Positions 57,325 through 64,000 of a stretch of DNA of 64,000 nt are shown here, piece by piece. The position numbers and the translations under genes were made by a program. The stretch comes from Catenovulum agarivorans YM01 (GTDB taxonomy: Bacteria; Pseudomonadota; Gammaproteobacteria; Enterobacterales; Alteromonadaceae), in assembly GCF_000281085.1 (NCBI RefSeq), contig NZ_JH767525.1:87157-151156 (forward strand), in the 5' to 3' direction. The notes under the pieces were generated by a model. The model searched no databases. It saw only the letters and a program-made list of their open reading frames with translations, and was not told the origin of the DNA. Within the stretch, counting starts at the first letter, position 1; every line of letters starts with the position of its first letter.

Positions 57325-59097
57325 CTACCTAACTAATAAGATATGTGCTGTGCTAGATTTCAAAATAGCTCTTTCATCACCCGTGGATAAATTAACAACC
57401 CAAGCGGATAAAGCTTCTGGACTGCTACTGTCTGCAACACCAAAAATAGCCGACAAGCTTGTCCAATAGGGCGTAGCGGTTTTTGCATGATTAGCCCACA
57501 ATTGTGTGTTATCACCACCCAGCGCCATTTTGTCTTCGGTCTGGCCATAGTTCAGAATAGACACCAACTCATTGACTGTAGGTAAACGCCAGTCATGACC
57601 ACCACACATGCCCGCACTATTCACTGCTGTGATATATTCTTGGCTATTACAATTGGTTAGAGTCGAATCAACAAAACAACTGGTCGCAGTCGACGTTTCT
57701 GCACCTTCATTACCACCATTTAAATCACCATCATTAAACCAGGTAAAAGTATGGGTATGCGCGCGTAAACCTGTGGTGGTTTTAATTTCCCAAATCAAAC
57801 CTGTTACATTATCGCGAATGCAACTTGGTGTACCTGAGAATATTTCTTCACCATCGGCATCTAATAAAGAAAAATCAAATCCGAGTTCCCCTGTACCTGT
57901 TTTTTGTAAACCCGTACTAAGTTCCGCTGGATCACGACCATATTGTGCATCTTGCCGCGGGTAACTGGTCAATCCACAATTCACTTCATTGGTTGTGCCA
58001 TCAGCACAAGTTGTTATACCAGTATCATTTAAACCGTCAAAAGCAGATATGGGCAGCACAGTCACACGTACGAAATCAGAATTGCGCCTGTTTGTCACTG
58101 TATTAGTCACGACAACTTGGAACTCGAACACAGTACTTACGTCAACATCTGGTGCATCAAACTGCACTATCGGGTTTTGGCTAGCAGTTAACGTAATAGG
58201 TTGCTCACCATCCACCTGCTTCCAATTATATTGAGTATTACCGGTAGAGGCAGTTGAAGCGGCTAAAGTAACTTGTTGTCCTTCATAAACAACTTGGTTA
58301 TTACCGGCATTGACCACTGGCGCAGACTCAGCTGCCGATAAAATTTCAAGGTCAATCGACTTGGTTTGCACACCACCTGTGGTGTCTATAATCTCCAAAG
58401 TAAAACGCAAAGTGACACTTTGACTTGATGCGTTAACAAACTGACCATCCGCCACAGCAGCGGCAACAGGTGAAGCATCATCTGACAATGGAAAAGTTAC
58501 TAAAATGCCGTCAACCGGCAAATTCTCTAATGCAATACCGGATAATTGTTCAACCATAAGTTTGGCACTTGCGACGTTTTCACCATCTTCGGCATCCACC
58601 CAAGAAGCAACAAAATTAAAACCTTGGCCTGAATCGACCACTTTGTCTGCGTCGTCTAAAGTTAAATTAATTATGGGCAAAGTATTAACTGGTCTTAACG
58701 TGATGATAATTTGATCTGATGCTGCATTACCTGCGGCATCATTGACTGTCAAAGACAACAGAATTTCGGTAAATGTATTAAGCTCCTCTGGAATTTCGAA
58801 TTGTACGGACGCAGTATCTGTCGCTGAAAGTGATTCTTCAGCAAAAATAGCGGGTTGCGTACGCCAAGTATAGACAAATGGACCATTATCTCCTTTGACT
58901 ACACTATTAATGCCAAAAGGTTCAGTGCCAATCGCAACTTCAAAATCACTGCCTATATCTACAGTTAAAGCTTGTTCACTGTTACCATCATTGTCGTCGT
59001 TTGTCCCCAGAGAGCCAGAGCAGCCAATTACAACCAGCACCAGCAAGCAACTAGATGCCAGTTGTAAGGCTTTTAACAGCGTATTTACTCTATACAT
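57325..59097 (-). CDS. Surface lipoprotein with Ig/PKD-like repeats and C-terminal DUF1566 domain
   Basis: 590 residues. Lipoprotein signal with VVIGCSGS as lipobox (Cys about 26), then an Asp/Asn-rich spacer. Two to three beta-sandwich repeats of PKD/cadherin type cover about 45-355 (FVYTWRTQPAIF, ILLSLTVNDAAGNAASDQIIITL, VVNAGNNQVVYEGQQVTLAASTASTGNTQYNW). The C-terminal DUF1566 domain at about 430-590 carries VTGLIWEIKT, CGGHDWRLPTVNELVSIL and PYWTSLSAIF. Likely outer-membrane anchored with the repeats as a stalk (inference). First gene of the pair with the smaller DUF1566 protein. Confidence 0.8.
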   Translation of the reverse strand: MYRVNTLLKALQLASSCLLVLVVIGCSGSLGTNDDNDGNSEQALTVDIGSDFEVAIGTEPFGINSVVKGDNGPFVYTWRTQPAIFAEESLSATDTASVQFEIPEELNTFTEILLSLTVNDAAGNAASDQIIITLRPVNTLPIINLTLDDADKVVDSGQGFNFVASWVDAEDGENVASAKLMVEQLSGIALENLPVDGILVTFPLSDDASPVAAAVADGQFVNASSQSVTLRFTLEIIDTTGGVQTKSIDLEILSAAESAPVVNAGNNQVVYEGQQVTLAASTASTGNTQYNWKQVDGEQPITLTASQNPIVQFDAPDVDVSTVFEFQVVVTNTVTNRRNSDFVRVTVLPISAFDGLNDTGITTCADGTTNEVNCGLTSYPRQDAQYGRDPAELSTGLQKTGTGELGFDFSLLDADGEEIFSGTPSCIRDNVTGLIWEIKTTTGLRAHTHTFTWFNDGDLNGGNEGAETSTATSCFVDSTLTNCNSQEYITAVNSAGMCGGHDWRLPTVNELVSILNYGQTEDKMALGGDNTQLWANHAKTATPYWTSLSAIFGVADSSSPEALSAWVVNLSTGDERAILKSSTAHILLVR

Positions 59098-59509
59098 AAT
59101 TGACCTATTACTCTGTAATGCGCCTGCAAAGTCAAAATAATGACGTTTATCGACGTAATTGCAAAAAATATTTAGATATTAACCAACAAGGCAAAGACTG
59201 TACCAACTAACGAGTATTTTTTGATTCGTTTAATCTTTTATACAAATTTACAAATTAACCAATATTCAGCTAAATTAATCTTCAGCTAGGGCAGAAATGT
59301 GTCGCCCCTAGAATATTTTTTTGCTAATCTGGCGAATAAATTTGCTATTTCTAGCTAGATGGAGCGGGGATATATGACTTTTTGTCATATACTCATTTGA
59401 TAATCTTTGTAGGTCAGTGGAGTAAGTGAGTGGTTTTCAGTTACCGACAAATTGGATTAAAGTTCTCGCGAAACATGAAAAAAGATAATAAATCAGGAAG
59501 AGCAATATA
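59098..59509. other. 412-bp divergent intergenic region with hairpins
   Basis: Between divergent genes. CTAGGG (about 59285-59290) and CCCTAG (about 59306-59312) can pair, followed by a T-run (about 59317-59323), a terminator-like form facing the GGDEF-EAL gene. ATATGAC (59372-59378) and GTCATAT (59384-59390) form a perfect hairpin with loop TTTTT. GGAAGAG at about 59495 is the ribosome site of the next gene. No gene seen and no recognisable c-di-GMP riboswitch core. Confidence 0.5.
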
Positions 59510-62017
59510 ATGAAGTTGCTACTTGTTAATAGCAATCCTGCAAAATGCAGAGAAATCCAGCAAACTATCGAATTAGCAGGCACATTTGACGTTGTTTGTG
59601 CAACAAGTGGAACTGAAGCAATTCAGTGCTTACGCCGCCAAACAATCCACGCATTAGTTTCCGATGTAGACATTGATGGCCTAGATGGTTGGCGTTTATC
59701 GCGTATGGTGCGCTCAGGGATTTTCCGTTGTGCTGCAGATATTCCAATTATAGTGTTGGCTGCCACTTGGTGTGAACATATTGCAGAAACAACGGCAAGA
59801 GAATTTGGCATCAATAAATTACTGCCTTACGACGAAGTTTCGCAAGTAAACCATGCCTTAACACAAGCGCTAGCAGGGTCACGTACTACCTCTGACAAAG
59901 TATCCATGCTAGTTATCGAAGACAACGAATCCATCCAAGAAATCGTTGAGCGCATACTGCAACATAGATTTGACGTCACTATTGCTGAAACAGGTGAGCG
60001 TGGCATAGAGTTGTGGGATCGCAATAACTACGACATCGTTTTACTTGATGTAATGCTGCCGGGTTTATCTGGTGAAAAAGTGCTGGATTATATCATGGCA
60101 AAAAATCCATCACAGGCCGTGATCATAATGACAGCTCATGGAACCATAGATATGGCTGAAGCCATGATAATTCAAGGTGCGGCAGACTTTATCACTAAAC
60201 CTTTCCGAGCTGAACAACTTAGACGAGTCTGTGAAATCGCTTCACGCCGTGAAGACTTCATGATTAGTAATCGTCAATTCGCGGACAAAGTTAAAGAACT
60301 TCGCGAACGTGAAAAAGCTTATCGAGAAATTTCCAACGCCCATCAACAATTACTCGACAATATGACCACAGTGGTCATTGAGATAAGTCATAAAGGTGAA
60401 ATTAACTTCTTAAATCGAGCTTGGAGCGAATTGACAGGACATACTGTAGACTCAACGTTAAATCAGCCCTTTATAGAATATGTATGTCCCAAATTTGAAG
60501 CTGACGAAGGTGTTGTAGAAGACACTTTAACAGATATTTTTTCTGGCAAAGTTCAATACTGCACGCTGGAATTTAAACTTAAACACCAAGATGCGATTGA
60601 TATTTGGGTTGAAGGTAGATTTTCTGCAACTCAAGACGATGAAGAAAACTGGCTCGTCACAGCGACAATTGACGATATAACCAAACGTAAAAAAGCTGAG
60701 TTTAAATTAGAACATTTGGCGCTACACGATACACTGACCAATTTACACAACCGCTATTACTTTGACAATGAATTGAATCGATTGAGCGTATTAGCCTCTA
60801 AAAATGAAGGTCCTCACGCCCTGCTCTACATTGACTTAGATCACTTTAAAGTAATTAACGACTCTCAAGGCCATCATCAAGGTGATATGGTATTAAAAGA
60901 GGTCGCCAATGCAATTAAGTCAAAAATACGTAGGTCAGATTTATTATGCAGAATTGGCGGGGATGAATTTGCTTTATTGTTATCTCATTCAAGCATGTTA
61001 GATGCCCATGAATTAGCAGAACAAATTTGTGACACGGTTAAATCGGGTCACTACCAATTTGAAGGTCAAGTATATAAATTAAGCTGCAGTATTGGTGTGG
61101 CGAGCATCAATGGCAGTGCTAAAGATGGCCATGAATACCTAAAACAAGCAGACATAGCGTTATACGTCGCGAAACGCCGTGGTCGCGATCTGGTCCATGT
61201 ATTTTCCGAAAACGATCAAGATAGTGAAAATTTACGTGACACAATTGAATGGATCCACCAATTGCAACAAGCAATTATTAATGATCAAATTGTGCTGCAT
61301 TTCCAACCTGTGATCCAATGTACAACAGGTAAAGTTGCCTACTATGAAGCTTTGGTTCGCTTAAACATTGATAACAAGCTGATATATCCTGGCAGCTTCA
61401 TTCCTGCATTAGAACGCGCAGACGATATAAAACTACTTGATCATCAAGTGGTCGGTAAAGCGATCAAATATTTAGCTGATTATCCACAAATTCCGCGTAT
61501 GGCGATTAACCTGTCAGCTCACGCGTTTAGCGACGAAAAGTTAACACCCTTAATTGAACAGAAAATTCGTCAATACAGAGTTAATCCAAAACGGATTATT
61601 TTTGAATTAACCGAAAGTGCCAGCTTAACCAATTTAGCAGGTACAGTTCGTATGATTGAAAGATTGACACAAATTGGCTGTGATTTCTCAATTGATGATT
61701 TTGGTACTGGTTTTAGCACCTTTACCTATCTAAAACAATTACCTGCTAACAGTGTAAAAATAGATGGTTCGTTCGTTAAAGATATGACAACAGATCCGAT
61801 TGATTTAGCACTAGTACGTGCAATTCATGATATCGCTAAATCCTTACATAAAGTATCAGTCGCCGAGTTTGTTGAAGATCAAGAAACCTTAGACCTGCTT
61901 GTAGAATTGGGTATAGACTACGCTCAGGGTTACCATATAGCCAAACCAGCTGCAATTGAGACCTTTATTGACCGCGCTGAGCCAATTGATACAAGTAGAC
62001 TGATTTCCCCTGTTTAG
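59510..62017 (+). CDS. Dual-receiver PAS-GGDEF-EAL response regulator
   Basis: 835 residues, cytoplasmic. Receiver 1 at about 1-120 (LLLVNSNPAKCREIQ has Asn-Ser where acidic residues are usual, though SDVDIDGLDGW retains the Asp). Receiver 2 at about 130-250 is canonical (LVIEDNESIQEIVE, VLLDVMLPGLSGEK, TAHGTI, ITKPF). PAS at about 280-395. GGDEF at about 405-560 with intact RIGGDEFALLL. EAL at about 575-825 with YEALVRL, INLSAHAF, ELTES, DDFGTGFSTFTY, KIDGSFVKD, EFVED and AQGYHIAKP, so both catalytic domains look complete. Which activity dominates cannot be told. Monocistronic, with a terminator after it and no adjacent kinase. Confidence 0.92.
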   Translation: MKLLLVNSNPAKCREIQQTIELAGTFDVVCATSGTEAIQCLRRQTIHALVSDVDIDGLDGWRLSRMVRSGIFRCAADIPIIVLAATWCEHIAETTAREFGINKLLPYDEVSQVNHALTQALAGSRTTSDKVSMLVIEDNESIQEIVERILQHRFDVTIAETGERGIELWDRNNYDIVLLDVMLPGLSGEKVLDYIMAKNPSQAVIIMTAHGTIDMAEAMIIQGAADFITKPFRAEQLRRVCEIASRREDFMISNRQFADKVKELREREKAYREISNAHQQLLDNMTTVVIEISHKGEINFLNRAWSELTGHTVDSTLNQPFIEYVCPKFEADEGVVEDTLTDIFSGKVQYCTLEFKLKHQDAIDIWVEGRFSATQDDEENWLVTATIDDITKRKKAEFKLEHLALHDTLTNLHNRYYFDNELNRLSVLASKNEGPHALLYIDLDHFKVINDSQGHHQGDMVLKEVANAIKSKIRRSDLLCRIGGDEFALLLSHSSMLDAHELAEQICDTVKSGHYQFEGQVYKLSCSIGVASINGSAKDGHEYLKQADIALYVAKRRGRDLVHVFSENDQDSENLRDTIEWIHQLQQAIINDQIVLHFQPVIQCTTGKVAYYEALVRLNIDNKLIYPGSFIPALERADDIKLLDHQVVGKAIKYLADYPQIPRMAINLSAHAFSDEKLTPLIEQKIRQYRVNPKRIIFELTESASLTNLAGTVRMIERLTQIGCDFSIDDFGTGFSTFTYLKQLPANSVKIDGSFVKDMTTDPIDLALVRAIHDIAKSLHKVSVAEFVEDQETLDLLVELGIDYAQGYHIAKPAAIETFIDRAEPIDTSRLISPV

Positions 62018-62031
62018 TCGGCAAGTTTGAC

Positions 62032-62061
62032 CCAAGCTAAAAACTCAAATTTTTAGCTTGG
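62032..62061. terminator. Bidirectional terminator between GGDEF-EAL and PP2C/kinase genes
   Basis: CCAAGCTAAAAA (62032-62043) and TTTTTAGCTTGG (62050-62061) pair perfectly over 12 bp with a 6-base loop. The U-rich arm on either strand fits termination of both convergent genes. Confidence 0.75.
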
Positions 62062-62088
62062 TAAAACGACCAGTCGCAATCAACAAAC

Positions 62089-63804
62089 TTACTTAAACGC
62101 CCAATAGACAGTTAATAAATTTGTTAGCACTAAAATCGCACAGCTCAACTGCCAAAATTTAACCGGATCACGTTCAACTAGCGGCCTAGCTTCATGTTTA
62201 TACATTAAATTTTGGTTTGGCGTAGTAATATCAGCCAAAAATTCTGAAAAAGCTTGATGGCGATACGCAGGGTTTGGTGAAGTTGCTTTTTCTAAAGCCA
62301 CATCTAGCCACTTGGGCACATCGGGTCGGTTAATACGGGCGCTTTTATACAGCCAATATTGGTAACTATCTGGAATATTGTTACGCAAATTACCAATTTC
62401 AAACGGCAAATGACCTACATACATTTCATAAAACATCACTGCAATCGAATATAAATCAGCTTGAAACGTGCCCTTTTCACCCATTAAATATTCTGGTGCA
62501 ATATAATCCACAGAGCCAACCGGACAGGTTTCTTGAATAGGATTTTTAATATCTTCTAAACCTTCAACCGACACTGTGCCAAAATCAATTACTTTTATTT
62601 GACCGAATTTATCAATGATGACATTTTCTGGCTTTAGGTCTCTGTGCACCATGCCATTGCGCTGGAAATAACGCATAGCATGCACAACTTCTGTGATAAT
62701 TTTACGTACTTCATCAATATGCGGTTTAGGGTTATCTGCAATCCATTGGCGTAAATTTTGTCCACCTAAGTATTCACACAAATGGTACATAAATGGACTA
62801 TTTTCTGGCCTTGCATGAATACGCATCACGTTTCTATGGTTCAGCCTAGTCCCTATCCATTCTTCTCGTAAAAACCCATCCAAGTACTCAGGTTCTTCCC
62901 TAAAACTATGTGATGGCATTTTAAGGGCATATTGTTTTTTATTTTTGTCTTCAACTAGGTACACGTGACTACGCGTACCTGAAAATAAAACCCGTCGTAC
63001 CGTGAAACCATCAATACTTTGCCCAACTTCCAACACAGGCGGAATAACCAATTTGCTTAGGCGTCTATGCGCTTCTTCAACGTCTTCATGCGGCAACTCT
63101 TCAACCCGCATTATCGTACAAGTAACATTGTCGTCACTGCCGTTCTCTAATGCCAGCGCAACCAAATTTTCAGCACATTTATTCACATCTGGTTCAGCAG
63201 CTAGTTGAGATTTAATATCATCCATAGAGACAAAATTGTGCACGCCATCGGTCGTTAACACAAAACAGTCACCTACTTTTAAATCGTCAACTGTTTGATA
63301 ATCTACTTCTAAGTGGCTATCTATGCCCATTGCGCGAGTTAAGAAATTTTCAGAGCGGGTGCCGTGCACATGATCACGAGTCAAGCAGGTAAGATCACCA
63401 TCATGCAGTCGGTGAATTCGGCTATCACCAACATGAAATAAATGCGCAGTGCACGATTTAATCACTATGGTTGATAAGGTACAGACCAAACCATCTTTGC
63501 CGGTTTTTTTATTGTTTTCGTTGTATAACCAAGAATTTAATGCAGTCAAAATACGAGCTGCTGACTTATTAACATTCCAAGTATCCGGTGTTGCGTAATA
63601 GTCACTAATAAATTGAGTTACCGATAATTGTGCAGCTTCTTGTGAGCGTGCGCTGCTACTGATACCATCGGCGATTGCAAGTACAACCCCTTTAAATTCT
63701 AATGCCTGACCTTTTGGCGTTTGTGCTGCAAATGCATCTTGATTAACAGGTTTAACCCCAGCTCTGCTATCACCACCAATAGCGACTCTTAGTTGCGCTT
63801 TCAT
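62089..63804 (-). CDS. Bifunctional PP2C-type phosphatase / Ser-Thr protein kinase, membrane-anchored
   Basis: 571 residues in three parts. Residues about 1-235 are a PP2C phosphatase: GGDSRAGVKPVNQDAFAA, VVLAIADGISSSARSQEAA, HVGDSRIHRL, VLTTDGVHNFV and GSDDNVTC give the metal-binding aspartates. Residues about 265-530 are a Hanks-type kinase: YALKMPSH (catalytic Lys), HRDLKPENVII, KVIDFGTVSV, APEYLMGEKGTFQADLYSIAVMFYEM. The C-terminus has one membrane helix (about 550-568, WQLSCAILVLTNLLTVYWAF). Relatives of this fusion are often next to nitrate-assimilation genes in marine gammaproteobacteria (from memory); the neighbour to the right is outside the window. Confidence 0.92.
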   Translation of the reverse strand: MKAQLRVAIGGDSRAGVKPVNQDAFAAQTPKGQALEFKGVVLAIADGISSSARSQEAAQLSVTQFISDYYATPDTWNVNKSAARILTALNSWLYNENNKKTGKDGLVCTLSTIVIKSCTAHLFHVGDSRIHRLHDGDLTCLTRDHVHGTRSENFLTRAMGIDSHLEVDYQTVDDLKVGDCFVLTTDGVHNFVSMDDIKSQLAAEPDVNKCAENLVALALENGSDDNVTCTIMRVEELPHEDVEEAHRRLSKLVIPPVLEVGQSIDGFTVRRVLFSGTRSHVYLVEDKNKKQYALKMPSHSFREEPEYLDGFLREEWIGTRLNHRNVMRIHARPENSPFMYHLCEYLGGQNLRQWIADNPKPHIDEVRKIITEVVHAMRYFQRNGMVHRDLKPENVIIDKFGQIKVIDFGTVSVEGLEDIKNPIQETCPVGSVDYIAPEYLMGEKGTFQADLYSIAVMFYEMYVGHLPFEIGNLRNNIPDSYQYWLYKSARINRPDVPKWLDVALEKATSPNPAYRHQAFSEFLADITTPNQNLMYKHEARPLVERDPVKFWQLSCAILVLTNLLTVYWAFK

Positions 63805-64000
63805 TAGCTAGTCTCAATAAATTATTTTAATTGTTTAGTCGAGATTACTTATTAAATAGAGCTAAATCAATGTAAATTGCGAGTATCAGAGCCATCACAG
63901 ACAGTTCAATTCAAGGCGAATCATTGCAGGAATGTAGGCACCTTGCAAAATGATACAACACAGAAGTGGGCTGTCTGTGAGGCTCCTGAAAGGCTGGGCT
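63805..64000. other. Upstream region of the PP2C/kinase gene with a long imperfect hairpin
   Basis: GAGCC, A, TCACAGACAG (63889-63904) pairs with CTGTCTGTGA, GGCTC (63971-63985), leaving only one bulged base. Inside, TCATTGCAGG (63921-63930) pairs imperfectly with CCTTGCAAAATGA (63941-63953). No frame reaching the right edge on the minus strand shows a recognisable protein. It may be a mobile-element-like hairpin or the structured leader/spacer of an operon continuing to the right. Confidence 0.55.

Noticed and set aside
59098..59509. c-di-GMP riboswitch ahead of the GGDEF-EAL gene
   Set aside because: The conserved GEMM core bases were not found; only simple hairpins are present.
63805..64000. 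C-terminus of a gene entering from the right on the minus strand
   Set aside because: All three minus frames close within about 120 bases and none resembles a known protein end; the inverted repeat explains the sequence better.

Overview
The window reads as chromosome of a marine gammaproteobacterium of the Alteromonadales type. It is AT-rich, and its gene orders match the Escherichia/Vibrio/Shewanella core: rpoE-rseABC-lepA-lepB-rnc-era-recO-pdxJ-acpS, rpmE/priA/ftsN/hslVU, ygfZ/sdhE/ygfX and leuABCD. It also carries many c-di-GMP proteins, a TonB-dependent receptor paired with a GH28 pectinase, and a PP2C/Ser-Thr kinase fusion. A Catenovulum- or Alteromonadaceae-like genus is an inference from these features, not a measurement. 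No tRNA, rRNA, CRISPR array, prophage or intact insertion sequence was seen.

Layout, left to right. 1-3792: sulfate assimilation (cysI cut by the left edge, cysH, cysG). 3793-4572: a gene-free mosaic with two copies of a long hairpin repeat. 4573-7857: a TIGR03899/DUF2806-like unknown and a response regulator-DUF3369-GGDEF-EAL protein. 7955-11739: a ferric iron ABC importer behind a palindromic Fur-like box. 11740-16870: leuABCD behind a complete leucine attenuator with a leader peptide too short for routine gene calling. 16989-24011: a phosphorylase-kinase-like GH15 protein, an HD-GYP phosphodiesterase, an S1/P1 nuclease and an Atm1-type ABC exporter. 24231-28050: a small membrane protein, then an outer-membrane barrel, a small PstS-like protein and a periplasmic-sensor diguanylate cyclase that look like one signalling operon. 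28073-33936: hslUV, ftsN, a third hairpin repeat, priA and rpmE. 34200-36386: an SLC12-type transporter. 36465-40712: GH28 and TonB receptor with a LacI-type operator. 40898-50162: the acpS-to-rpoE block with a sigma-E-like promoter. 50221-56736: nadB, ygfX, sdhE, ygfZ, slyD, rdgB, hemW and two small envelope proteins. 56788-59097: two DUF1566 envelope proteins. 59510-64000: a dual-receiver GGDEF-EAL protein, a phosphatase/kinase fusion, and a long hairpin at the right edge.

Themes. Four c-di-GMP proteins (5626, 20164, 26317, 59510) cover synthesis and both hydrolase types. Nutrient sensing recurs: an iron box, leucine attenuation, a sugar-type operator and a substrate-binding-protein sensor on a cyclase. 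The least explained material is non-coding. A hairpin repeat of about 120-135 bp occurs three times, and its two host regions share further short modules in swapped order. The small three-gene barrel/PstS-like/cyclase unit is the best candidate for an under-described system.
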